The position numbers and the translations under genes were made by a program. DNA of 64,000 nucleotides. Origin: Boletus sp. NGJ (Eukaryota > Basidiomycota > Agaricomycetes > Boletales > Boletaceae). Positions 12,784 to 24,895 of the stretch are shown piece by piece. The stretch covers positions 1,116,001 through 1,180,000 of the forward strand of contig JAGTXK010000219.1 in the NCBI GenBank assembly GCA_019096195.1. The letters are read 5' to 3'. The notes below the pieces were generated by a model, which saw nothing but the letters and a program-made list of their open reading frames with translations, was not told where the DNA came from and ran no database searches. Positions within the stretch are counted from its first letter, which is position 1. Each line of letters starts with the position of its first letter.

Positions 12784-14859
12784 CTATGCATCACTTTTCT
12801 TCTTTTTCTTCTTCTTGGGTGAATCTCCGTTGACGGCAGCTGCTTGGGATTTTTCGGCCTTGAGTGCTTTCTTTTTCTCCTTCCTTGCCCTCCGCTCGGC
12901 TTCCGTCTCACCGTCCTCCTGCGTCAATACTCAGCGAGCAAATACAGAGATCACCAACAAAGACTAACCTTGGCTCCATCCGTATCCGGTTGATTACGTC
13001 CCTCACTTTCTCGCCGTTTCCGTTTTTTCTCCTTTTTGCTCTCTCTCGATTCCTCGTCAACGTCCATCTTGTCAGCGTCCGACTCAATTGCCCTTTCTTT
13101 TTCGGCCTTCCGCTTTGCTCTCCGCTCTTCTTTCGCCTTCTTCTTCTCAGCGTTCACATCCAGGACTGCTTGAATAGCCGTCTCTAGCGGCTCTCGTTGG
13201 GTAGGGACGAGGTCAACAGCATCCGCAGCTGTGTTGTACGTTTTCGTATCCCCTTTCATTGTGAACTTTTGTTGCTTCTTGCCATCATCTGCATACCGTC
13301 GAACACCGGACACGTCGCTTTGGTGTTCTAGTGCACGCAGCCGGGACTCCAATTTTGCACGGTTTTCGAGACCAATAGATGGCGCTTGATCCTCCGACTT
13401 GCCGTCGGCATCGGTGAGAGCATCGACACGGATCGACAATGCAGCTTTTGTCGCAACCATACGCGCCATCTACAATATACATTCAAACGTTGAAGTAATC
13501 CACACTCATAGGCTCACCTTTCCCTTGAGCTTTGGAGGAGCTTGGCCGATCAACGATGCCTGTGGACTCTGTGGTCAATCGGGAGCAAGAGCAAGCAAAT
13601 AAGTACCACACACATGGTAAATGAGCCCATACTTTGGGGTATCATGTTTTGTTTTCAATGCACGAAAGAGTGCTTTTTCAGCGCCAAGAATCTGGACTGT
13701 GGAAGCTGGATGTTTGGCCAGATTCAAAAGGCTCCCGGCGTGTGATATCAGCCTTGCACCGACAAGATCGCCAACGAGAGCCGTGAGATTGGGAGCCACA
13801 GCATTCATGCGATTGCGCAGATATTCTGCAAGTTGGGCGCGGTACGCAGATATGGAAATGATCTGGTCACACAAGGCGTGTATGTGCGATATGTCGCTGT
13901 CTGAAATCTCTGTACCCATTGAAATCTCGGCAGCAGCTTTGAGGACCGCCTCTAGGTCCTCCGGCAATATGGTTTCGAACGACGTCTTTGCTGCATTGGT
14001 ACGAAAACCCATAGCTCGGACGACTTTTGCATACGCGAGGTTGTCCGAGATTATTTTAGCCATTTCGGGGAAATGCCACCCGTACCATTCCTTCGAGGTG
14101 TCAATGATAAGCCAGAGCTGAGTATGTAGTCTACCCACTTTGACGCGCATGGAGTAAATATTTATTTCCTTGTCCAGGTCGTCGAGAAGGGCAATAGCTT
14201 GTACTATCATAGTGTCAACTTTGTTCGGAGAGAATTTTAGCTTGAAACTGGGACTTGGGTGAATAACGTGATGCCTGCCATCATGGTCAGACTTACCGGG
14301 ATAATGAGTGACTTAAACCTAAGCTCATAGTAGCAAGGTCCTTGGGATCAAGACCATCCATCAAGGCTGCTATTTGGGCGCGAATGCCCCTCCACAGGTC
14401 GCTATGGTCATCAGGTGATAATGCAGAGACCTTGACGCCCAACTTCTTCGATATGGAGTGGGCTGGAAGGTATATGAGCACACAAGGCGAAAGATGATTG
14501 TTCCACACACCTAAGCGGGGATCTATCACGACCAAAGATTCCTTTCCCTTGCCTTTGTCCACCACTTCCTCTGACAAGAACTTCTTCAGACCTTTACCCA
14601 ATTTGCCGTCCTGGACGGCTGTGAGATCCTCGACTGCAGTCGCCGTCGAAGTAAAACGATGCAGAGCCTTCAACTTGAGTCTTTGAAGGCAGACCCGACA
14701 CGTTAGTTGCTAGACGGCGGTCAACATGAGGTCCACGCACAGTTTGTTTGCTCTCTCTGGTGTTTCGAACTCCTTGTACAGATCGGCCGAATCGAGTTTT
14801 GCTGAGTCGCTCAGCTTGAAGAGGCAGTAGCCCATAGCCGTCTCGTACAGAACCAGCAT
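12784..14859 (-). CDS. NOP58: Nop58, core protein of box C/D snoRNPs
   Basis: Nop58 is a scaffold of box C/D snoRNPs, which guide rRNA 2'-O-methylation, and of the U3 processome particle. It opens [16 protein letters not shown], as in the family. NOSIC-type sequence follows ([24 protein letters not shown] in substance). The Nop domain contains [51 protein letters not shown] and [12 protein letters not shown]. The C-terminus is a long Lys/Glu tail ending [12 protein letters not shown], the classic KKE repeat of this protein. Introns occur near 14675-14710, 14465-14512, 14210-14310, 13470-13520 and 12918-12966. Its start codon is only 131 bp from the beginning of the neighbouring carboxypeptidase relic. 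Confidence 0.95.
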
Positions 14860-14989
14860 TTTGAGATACGAATGCTCGATGTGCGGCGCTGGTGTTGAGT
14901 CCCTACGCGTTTTTTCGAGCGTGGTAACTTCAAGTTGACCCACGAATGGGAGCGCAAGGTGCTGTATAAGTACTGCATACCGTAACGGG

Positions 14990-17140
14990 TTGATCGTCTT
15001 CAAGACTTTCCTACTACCATTCGCTTTCCTTGGAGCACTCGCTCAGGCCTTGTCCCAGAGCTCCCTCTTCGTGGACAATGTTGCCAGCGAACTATCCTTC
15101 AACCCGCCGGTGCCGATGAGCCTCACTGCGATCGCCTCCGAGGAGTCTTCCACAGCTCTTTCGCATCCTCAATCCCCCTACCACGCTGTTCGCATAAAAA
15201 AGTCAATCTTTTGCGACCCGACCGTATCCTCAGTCTGCATCAATTACATGTCTTCTCCTGACACTCGTTATAATCAGTGTTTATACTGGTTATTTGGATG
15301 TTGACCAGGGTGCCAAACACTTGTTCTTCTACTTCTTTGAAAGCAAGAGGGACCCGGCTCAGGGTAGGTCTAGCATCTAACGTGCGCATAAACGGTCAAC
15401 GTACAACACTTGTAGACGATGTCATGATGTGGATCAATGGAGGTAGGTCCCTCGTTTCTCACCCGCGGACCCGGACTTATAAGTCAGCACGATTCAGGAC
15501 CGGGATGTATCTCTTCCGTCGGTCTGTTGTTTGAACTGGGTATGAACTTTGTTTCATCTGATGAGAGGATACCCTTTTTATGCGCATACGTCGTCAGGTC
15601 CTTGTCGCATTGACATCATGGGAACCTCCACTAATGGTACAACCTGGAACCCATATTCGTGGAACAACGTAGCCAACATCTTGTTTCTTGATCAGCCGTG
15701 AGTCTGTCCGCTTGTGTAATTATCGAGAAAACGGCTTCACGGTCATCGCAGTGTCGGAGTTGAGTACTCTTACACCGACTTTGTTGAGACTGTCGAGACC
15801 ACCGAAGAAGCTGCTCGTAACGTCTACGCGTTTTTAACCACCTTCTTCGAGACTTTCAAACAATTCGCTGGACGGCGCTTTCATCTCTCTGGGGAGTCGT
15901 ATGCGGTGAGTAGAATCGTTGAAAGTTGTGTTGTACACGACGAAGGGTGACTGTGTGCGTTAGGGCCGCTACCTTCCCGTGTTCGCTAGCGAGATATATG
16001 ATCAGAACATCATTGCCAAGGCTGAAGGACGTGCTGTTATCAATCTCCAAAGTGTTCTTATCGGAAACGGTATCACAGACGTTTCGACGTAACTATCTGA
16101 TCCTTGTCCTCACGCACCGCTGTTGAACTCCATAATCTGAAGGCTATACGAGGGCATGTACGATATCCAATGTGGTACATCTGCTCTAGACGTCCCTTTC
16201 CAAACAATCAGCAACTGTGTCGAAATCAAGGCAGCGGTAAGTGAATATCATCTTTAACCCTGTTACCACTCATGCGCCTGTCTTTGTAGTTGCCAAGGTG
16301 CCAGGCAGCAATGCGTTAATATTGTATCGACCAATTTGATCACACGGGCTGTGAATCTACGGTGGAATTCTGTGACAAGCACATTCGAGGGCCTTACTGG
16401 GATAGTGGTGGGTCTTACCCCATCGTGGGCTTGCAACAATTGAAAATTTGTTCAGGACGAAATGTCTACGACGTGTCTATGGTTCCGTATCTCCTCTATT
16501 TCACACTCGGGTATTCACATCGTTGAACCTGCGCTAGGTGTGCAAGACACAAGATCTTTGCTACCTTGAAGATGATGCCATCGAAGAATTCCTCAATTAC
16601 CCTGGCACGCGTGCCATGCTAGGTGCTGAAAGCCCTGGTAATTTCACCATGTGCTCCGATGAAGTTGGCCGCAACTTCATTTCACACTTGGACAAGTGGT
16701 CGCATCACACTCAAGATTATGTCGCAGCTCTTCTCGAGCGTGGCATCCGGGTTCTGATCTATGCTGGGACATACGACTAGCAGTGTAACTGTGTGGCTAA
16801 CAAGCCTTGGGTCGATAAACTCGACTGGACCGGCAACGAAGCGTACAAGGAACAAGTATGGAGGTCTTGGTTAGTTAATGGGAACGCTGCCGGAGAAACG
16901 AAAACTAGCGGCAAGTTGACGTTTGCCAGCGTGTACGGAGCCGGTCATATGATGAGTATTTTCAACCCTGCATCATTTATTCACCATCTGACCTATCACC
17001 AAGTCCCTCATGACAATCCCGAGGAAGCATCTGCATTAGTATCTAGATGGTTGGCCCAGTATATACTTCTACCCCGTGCAATACGAGTGAGTTCATTGGC
17101 AGATAAATGTAGTCAACTATTCACGGGTTGAATTCCCGTA
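14990..17140 (+). pseudogene. Decayed secreted serine carboxypeptidase (S10, carboxypeptidase Y type)
   Basis: The exons still read as an S10 peptidase. They show a hydrophobic signal-like segment, NGGPGC (joined over an intron), the catalytic Ser in SGESYAGRYLP, the catalytic Asp in LIYAGTYD and the catalytic His in VYGAGHMM. Several defects suggest it is no longer functional. No in-frame ATG precedes the signal segment; the frame enters through a TTG. The junction before VYTGYLDVDQG is one base out of phase with the obvious 54-nt intron. A TAA at 16317-16319 sits between LPRCQAAMR and YCIDQFDH. A TAG at 16778-16780 replaces the Trp expected after YAGTYD. Conservation is otherwise high, so the loss is recent, or the stops are sequence errors. 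Confidence 0.75.
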
Positions 17141-18383
17141 GAATTCGAGCGGAGTTAGCATGGGTGCGACGTCCCCGGATTGCCTCCAACTCGTAGGGAG
17201 GGCTCTCGCACAAGTCAGGTGGAAATCTTTGTAACGACAAAGTCTCGGCGATGGCTAAAGAGGACAATCGATCCAATCCGCCCAGAAAAGGCAGAGCTCC
17301 AAAGTGTGAGCATTGTTCTCTTTCCTCGCCCACTTCTCGTACAGTCTCGAGGACAGTAACCTTGCATGTTGTGGTGAGCCCGCTCCGAGTCGCCGTTTCA
17401 CCCTGTCACAAATCTTGAACTATACACAGGCCTTATTTTCCCGGGAAGCAAGACTCGTCAATTTAGTGCTCCTGCACGAGTAGTTGAGAACGTCAGTGTT
17501 GACACTTACCTGGGCGCTTTGACTTTGGTAGCGAGCCGGCGCTAGTCACAGCTGCAAATGATATCTTCGTGGTCGAGGTTCGCCACCAGGGTATTCTCGA
17601 CATCCTGTCCAACGCGAGAATTATCCCTCCGAGACTCGCCATTTGATATCGCACTTACCCTGGCACGTGCCCTTGCAATCGCAGATGTAAATCAGGCTTT
17701 TCTGGTACATCGTTCGAGCCCTCCAATACCGCGCCGCTGATTTACATACCACACCTTTAGCAAATTCCCTTCTGACCGTCATGAACAGCGTTTCTTTGTG
17801 GGCTGGAACGAAGCTTGATTACAGTTTCCCCACTTTGTACGGGCTCAGCAAATGGCAGTCCTCGCTTCTTCACTTCGATGGCCATCGAAGTGAAGAAGCG
17901 AGGACTGCTATTTACTGCCAGTGAGTCGTTAATCTAGTTATGCCCTTGCCAGTAATTATCGTGTAATTATCGTGTAAAATTGTCAGAGGGGTCGAACGCG
18001 TCCTCTTTATCAGCCTATGAACGGTTGCATGGTTTCCTGTGAATGTTACAGGTCCCATGCTGCTTTGATTTTTTCCAACCAGCCAGACTTCAAAGCTTCA
18101 TCGGTTGTTGCTATTGGCATTATGATTGTCGCAGGAACAACCTCAGCCCATTCTGTGCACGCGCATACTTCTAGATCTGCGGCGCCGACAGTTTCTATCT
18201 CATGGTCGGGTGTTTTCGCAACCACAATATCCCCTTCGCAAGCTATCACTCTCTGTCCACTTTGGTTAGTTGATTAAATTTCGCTCCCTTTAGTGGGAGC
18301 TTGTACTGGAGTACAGTGTAGTAGTCTTCGATGTTTAGAGATTCGTGCAACAACGCTGGTATGGCAACTGTAACGGATATGAA
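17141..18383. other. Gene-poor stretch between carboxypeptidase relic and EAF
   Basis: About 1.2 kb with no confident gene. It holds a long spacerless palindrome (17846-17917) and, next to it, an 11-bp tandem duplication (TAATTATCGTG twice, about 17953-17974). A minus-strand coding-like segment lies at 18046-18249. It is preceded by a plausible branch site and acceptor (CTAACCAAAG), but no upstream start exon fits before the EAF stop. The 67 residues end LKSGWLEKIKAAWDL and match no family I know. The whole stretch may be eroded former coding sequence. Confidence 0.45.
17846..17917. repeat. 72-bp near-perfect palindrome without spacer
   Basis: The left arm 17846-17881 and right arm 17882-17917 are reverse complements over 36 bases with two mismatches. 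The innermost 27 bases of each arm pair perfectly around the centre CGATGG|CCATCG. Both mismatches are transition-type differences. No loop separates the arms, so the DNA could form a cruciform, and any transcript would form a tight hairpin. I see no target-site duplication at the edges. Confidence 0.95.
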
Positions 18384-19819
18384 TCAATCCTCGTCACTGT
18401 AATCACTTGAGGAGGTGCTGTCTTCGTCTTGACTCAACTGTCCACCAGCAAATTGGTTCAACGATATTGGTCGTCGAGAAGCCGGGACCGGTTCTGATGA
18501 CATCGCAGCCGTCAGTATATCTTCATCCAAGCCCTCCAATTGTTGTTCCATTTCTTGTTCAAATGCATCGAGGTCAATCTCCTGAGTATCATTTTCCGCA
18601 CTGGGGTCACCACCGACAACGGGGTCCCAGTCGTCTTCTTCTGAATCAGAATCTTCCTTAGGTGGAGGTTGTGAAGATGGCAGGACAACGGAAGTAGAGG
18701 CATCTGGGAGTGCTAGTTGGGTAGCAGGCGGGGGTTTCTGGACCACTGGCGAGAGTTTTCGGCGTTTTGTCGTACGAGTGGGAACTCCAAAGGCAAGGAC
18801 CTCCTCCAGCTCGGAATCGACGATATCCCGGGATTCGGTATCTCCCTTTGCTCTTGGAAGGTCCTTCGACTTAAGTTTAGGCTTGGATGTTGGCTCATGT
18901 TGATTGGGAGGAATGCTGCGCGGAGGTTTGGATTTAGGCGGCAATGTCGGCGGTGGTGCTTTACTAGCGGCAAGGAGGAATTCTTCCTCTTCCTCTTCTT
19001 CCTCCTCCTTCAATATTCGATTCTTTTGTTCCGAGGTGATAGTTGAGATGACTTCTTCGAAGTCATCATCTGGTTCACCCTCAGCATCCTCAAGCCCGAC
19101 TAAATCTCTTTCTAATTCCTTCGCTAGGTCTATGTCGTCTTCGGCAGTTTGGGGTGTGATTGGTATTGCTAGGCGACCAACATTCAGTATATCGGAGAAG
19201 CCTGTGAGGGAGATGAATGCTCACGAGAAGCTGTGTCACGTTGGACCGTAGATGATGTCTGAACCTTTCGGTCATAAGTAAAATTCATAAACGAGTCGAT
19301 CTTCTCGAGGGTAAATGTCTGTAGAGACATGCACATAAGCCGAACGCCAACCAAACGAACCAGGCACTCACACCCAGGTCCTCGTCATAAATCAACACAC
19401 AGTCATATTCTTTAACTGGCTGTTCTGAACCTTTAAAGACGTGGCATTCCCTTGTCTGCGGGGCGTCGTTGGCGATCACTCGATGACAAGACACGCACGT
19501 ACCTGTGAACTTGGTCGCTCCACAGTAACACTCGTCGACTCCTTGGTGCGTTTCACTTCGATAGAGCCAGGTTTGTCTGGATCGATGGATTCCGGCTTGA
19601 AATTGTCTGAGGCAACGAATTGCTCGATAAATTAGTAGCTAGGCCCATCTGGAACACCAACGCACAGCGGAAGGAATAAAAGTCGCGATCTGGGAGGTTA
19701 CTAGCGCGCTTCGGGGGGGCAATCCCCTTTCGTGCCTTGAGAGCTCGTCCAAGTGAGGTGCCAATGTTTACTTTATGGCGTCCAGTGACGGGCATCCATT
19801 GGGCATCGACTGAGGCCAT
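18384..19819 (-). CDS. EAF: ELL-associated factor (EAF) family, Pol II elongation
   Basis: EAF proteins partner ELL in stimulating RNA polymerase II elongation. The N-terminal EAF domain is recognisable from WMPVTGRHKVNIGTSLGRAL through RDFYSFR and NFKPESIDPDKPGSIE to KEYDCVLIYDED and FTLEKIDSFMNF. The rest is a long acidic, Ser/Pro-rich region with a run of Glu (RILKEEEEEEEEEF), SDSEEDDWDPVVGG and a C-terminal STSSSDYSDED. Such an acidic tail is usual for transactivating EAF proteins. The ATG at 19817-19819 starts directly at the domain. Introns lie near 19630-19670, 19520-19570, 19320-19370 and 19200-19260. The EAF N-terminal match is good. The exact exon borders are estimates. Confidence 0.85.
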
Positions 19820-20019
19820 GGTAAAGGGTCGATAACAACCAAGTTGCGGCTATGCATCCAACCTACGGCCAGCCATCATAATGGCCTCCGTTTGGACTCC
19901 CTTGCCGGTTTCCCTGTGCTGAAGTAAGCAACCGACTCTCCACCAAAATTCATTGCACAACTGAGTCATTACAGCAAGTACAGGAAACAATCAATCCGCC
20001 GTCTCCACCACAAATCATG

Positions 20020-21572
<1,553 letters not shown>

Positions 21573-21677
21573 AAGGAGAAAGTTTCGATTCGGTGACGGT
21601 CACCGTCTCTCACAAGAGGTCACGTGTCACGTATTTATCGAGACGAGCCATAGCTCTTCCTTGGAAACACGGCACCC
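21573..21677. promoter_or_regulatory. KRR1/NCBP3-like divergent promoter with palindrome and CACGTG
   Basis: The 105 bp between start codons hold an odd perfect palindrome CGGTGACGGTCACCG (21591-21605). About 15 bp further on is an E-box-like CACGTG (21621-21626), inside TCACGTGTCACG. Such dyads are plausible binding sites for dimeric fungal factors. CACGTG is the site class of bHLH proteins such as Cbf1. Binding itself is inferred. Confidence 0.6.
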
Positions 21678-22843
21678 ATGGATAATCTTCTAGGAGGCGG
21701 TCCGCTCGAAGAAACTGTATCACCCTCGTACAACACTGTGCCCCTCAATGAAGAAGCCTCGGGGGTGCAAGTCACCATCTCAGACGAGGACGTACAACCA
21801 GCAGCGTTACTGGATCGCATTGGTAGTGCCAAAGTATACCTGCTCTCTGACTCTACCCAAACGAGGACAGCGAAGGTGCGCTGAGTTGTATGTCAATATT
21901 CACTTGGAGGGTAGCAGCCTGATGCTGCAGGTTTCTCTCCGCGAAGCGGAAACGTCTCGACATCGAGGAGGATGAAGACGTAGAAATGGATGAAGGTATG
22001 CTCTCTGATAAATTGACCATTGCAATTCTGAATACTGGTGCGTCAGACTCTGTGTCAAGAGCTAATGCTCTGTTCCTTACCGGTGCACCCATCTCCCACC
22101 TTCCGACAGCACGTATATTCGCGTATGTCACACACTTTGACGCACAGCCGATTGGCTTGGAATGGGTGAACGATAGCAGTTGCGTGTTGGTCTTCGAATC
22201 AAAGACTCTGGCACGCGCAGCACATCGCTTTCTTCAAAAAACATCTGCGGAACACATGGACGAAGATGGCTTTGTAACGGCAAAGCCTATCCCCGTTACC
22301 CTTTGGCTCCCAGAAGACAGAATCAGTAAAAGTCTTGGGCAGGGAGAAGGGCTAAGGGGTACCATAAAGATGAGGTGGGCAAAGAACGATGATGTGAAGA
22401 AAAAGGGTGCGAAGAAGGAGAGCGAATTCTACAAAAAATACGGGGCAGGGGCAGGGAAAGATAGTGATGCTCCACAGAAGCGGAGGCGAGACGAACGGTC
22501 ACTGTTGGACGCGTCGAAGCTCGATGATGACCTGGATGCCTTCCTTGGAAACGAGAGGCGCATGTCGTATTCTCCACCACCGACGAATCAATTGTCCGAG
22601 AGTAGGTCGCTGATCGAGCGCACCTCTTTGCCAGATTCCGGTGTCAATCTGAGACATCGCATCTCTTCCGCACCGCGCGATTCCTTGACATCCAGATCCT
22701 CTGACCCTCGCCGATTGCATGAAGGAGATGAACAAGGTGACTCCAGATGGGGTCAGGGTAGAGGGCGAAGGAACCCTCGGCCGCAGAAGACCCAGAAAGA
22801 ACTTGACGATGAACTTGACGCTTTCCTGAACGAAAAAGACTAG
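21678..22843 (+). CDS. NCBP3: NCBP3-like RNA-binding protein with UAP56-binding-type motifs
   Basis: In animals NCBP3 joins the nuclear cap-binding complex and TREX in mRNA export. One intron (about 21876-21952) joins TRTAK to RKRLDIEEDEDVEMDE. The RNA-recognition-like fold then reads RANALFLTGAPISHLPTARI...FDAQPIGLEWVNDSSCVLVF. The sequence (I/L)EWxNDSSC is the hallmark of NCBP3. The C-terminal half is charged and disordered. It contains two short motifs, LDDDLDAFLGN and LDDELDAFLNEK (the latter at the extreme C-terminus), which resemble the LDxxLDxY/F UAP56-binding motif of ALYREF and CHTOP. The family assignment is by motif. Function in this fungus is inferred. Confidence 0.8.
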
Positions 22844-23579
22844 TTTTGGTGCGTTTAGTTTTTGTTAAGCATGATCATCTGCTAACACCGTCTTACTCAG
22901 CGAGGTGCTCTCCCTGATTCAATGCTCTGCGTGTTGTTCAGTTAGTGTATATCAGCAGTGTAACAGATTATCAAACGACACCACTTTCCCAAAGCTCTGA
23001 GCATCGTCCGTTATTCATCCGTCGGATTGCAACTCCACACACTGGTGTCAAATCCTTTTTTGCAGTGCATTTTCTCCTCTTCCTGACGACATACCAGGTT
23101 GGAATGCATACAATGTGCTTGCCAGTCGAATGCCATGTTCAACGGAATCCCAAACTGACATTAGTTGTCGAGGGCATCTCGAATTGTCAAGTCAGATAAG
23201 CAATAAAATTTGACGGTTCTCATCCAGTGTGACTTCAGTGGTAAAGTGCGCTGTGTCATGGCCTCCCTAGAGACTACCAAGTCTCGGCTCTGGATCAACT
23301 CAGATCAGCTGGAGGCATTCAAACCATCGCAAATACGCAAAATAGCGAGTGAGAAGCATAACAAGGTACCTTGCGATCATGACAGAACTCGACCCCATTC
23401 TGCAAGTACTGGAGGTCCTTTTGGTCCTCGCGAAAGGTATATTTCTCTCAGGTGAGTATCAAAAAATGTGTTCCCTCTTACTGCGTACGCGCTATTGGCG
23501 CCCGTGGAAAACAGGGGCAATTCCCAAATTGGTTTGAGCCTAAGACTGAGTTTACACTACCTCGTCGCTTCTGGACAGC
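22844..23579. other. Spacer between NCBP3-like gene and ESF2
   Basis: About 735 bp between two genes on the same strand. It should contain the NCBP3-like 3' UTR and the ESF2 promoter. Short open frames (for example 23210-23455 and 23349-23537) have no family match or consistent splicing. I see no supported gene. Confidence 0.45.
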
Positions 23580-24583
23580 ATGGCGAGGCAGACGTCTGTG
23601 CGACGCCAGTCCGAAAATCTGGCCGAAGGCTCTCACACACGAGAGGCATCAGGGCCACCACCATCTTTTCCACCGCACACGATTCAGCCTGATACAGATG
23701 ACGACAACCTGAATAGCGAGGCTAATGGGAACTCTTCTCCCTACTCGGACGCGATCCAGGAGGACGATTATGTAGGGGAAATTGATCTGATGAAGAGCGA
23801 AGGGTTTGCAGGTCCAGCCCTTTCCGAAAAAATAGTCAAGCCGCTCACCCCTGAGGCTCTTATGGCCTTCAATACCGCTCAAGCGCGTTCTGGCGTCATA
23901 TACATTTCACGCATACCGCCTGGCATGCAACCTGCCAAGGTTCGTCATCTTTTGTCTCAATATGGGGAGGTCGGCAGGGTATATCTACAACAGGAAGGTG
24001 GGTAGTCAACATCCTGTTCGTGAAATTTACTAAGACTTTGGCTAGATGCAAAGACTGCATATTTAAGGCGGAAATACACAACCACAAAGAAGCCCCACTT
24101 TGTCGAAGGCTGGGTAGAATTTAAGGATAAACGAGTCGCCAGATCCGTTGCAGGGATGCTCAATGCTGAGCCAATCGGGGGAAAGAAAGGGACACGGTGG
24201 CGAGACGATGTATGGACGATGAAATATCTTCCCAAATTCAAGTGGAACATGTTGACCGAGCAAATAGGTGGGGAAACAAGCACTCTGATTGCGCATACTG
24301 TCATTGAACACATGGCATAGCTCACGAGGCTGCTGTGCACGTAGCCAAACTGCGGGCTGAACTCGCGCAGTCGAGATCAGAGCAGCGCGAGTACCTCCGG
24401 AATGTTGAGCTCGCGCGGATACTGGGCAAGCGAAACGAGAAACGAAAAGAGAAGGGACAGGGACCAATTGAACTCAAGAGGCCAGTCGACAACGAGGGGA
24501 GGAAACAGATGAAACGGCAAAGGATTGTAGAGAACACAGCTGAACCTGCTGAGCTGGAGAGTGTGTTAGGCAGTATATTCTAG
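23580..24583 (+). CDS. ESF2: Esf2/ABT1, pre-rRNA processing RRM protein
   Basis: Esf2 (ABT1 in animals) is an SSU-processome protein that stimulates the helicase Dbp8. An acidic, polar N-terminus leads to an [38 protein letters not shown], then [40 protein letters not shown] and [22 protein letters not shown]. The basic C-terminal helix ([18 protein letters not shown]) is typical. Two introns are clear. One follows QQE (donor near 23998). The other follows TEQI (ending CATAG before CTCACGAG). Both restore the frame exactly. The start at 23580 gives the full-length N-terminus. Confidence 0.93.
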
Positions 24584-24895
24584 TGTCCGTGCCGGGATGC
24601 CGAATGTTACTTCAATGTCAGATTGAGTCGGAGAACGAAACCGGGGAAAATGTCCGCGTTGACGGGGACAGTTTTCTTGTGTCGCGCGCACATTGTTCGC
24701 CAACGCTGCGTCGAGTTCCTCGACCTGGCCACAACACAAAGCAGTGTCGCGATACAAGAGGTCTGTCTAATTCTCCTCATCATGCCTACAAGCGCTCTCT
24801 CTCTCCTCTCCCTCTTGTCCTCATTCTTGTTCTCAAACCATGGACTAAGTCTCTGATTCCTCTCTCAGCTCTTTACTCTTCTTGACATACCGCTC
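24584..24895. other. ESF2-ARS2 spacer
   Basis: About 310 bp. The last 120 bp before the ARS2 start are rich in CT runs (CTCTCTCTCCTCTCCCTCTTG), a pyrimidine-rich leader common upstream of fungal start codons. No gene is visible. Confidence 0.5.
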
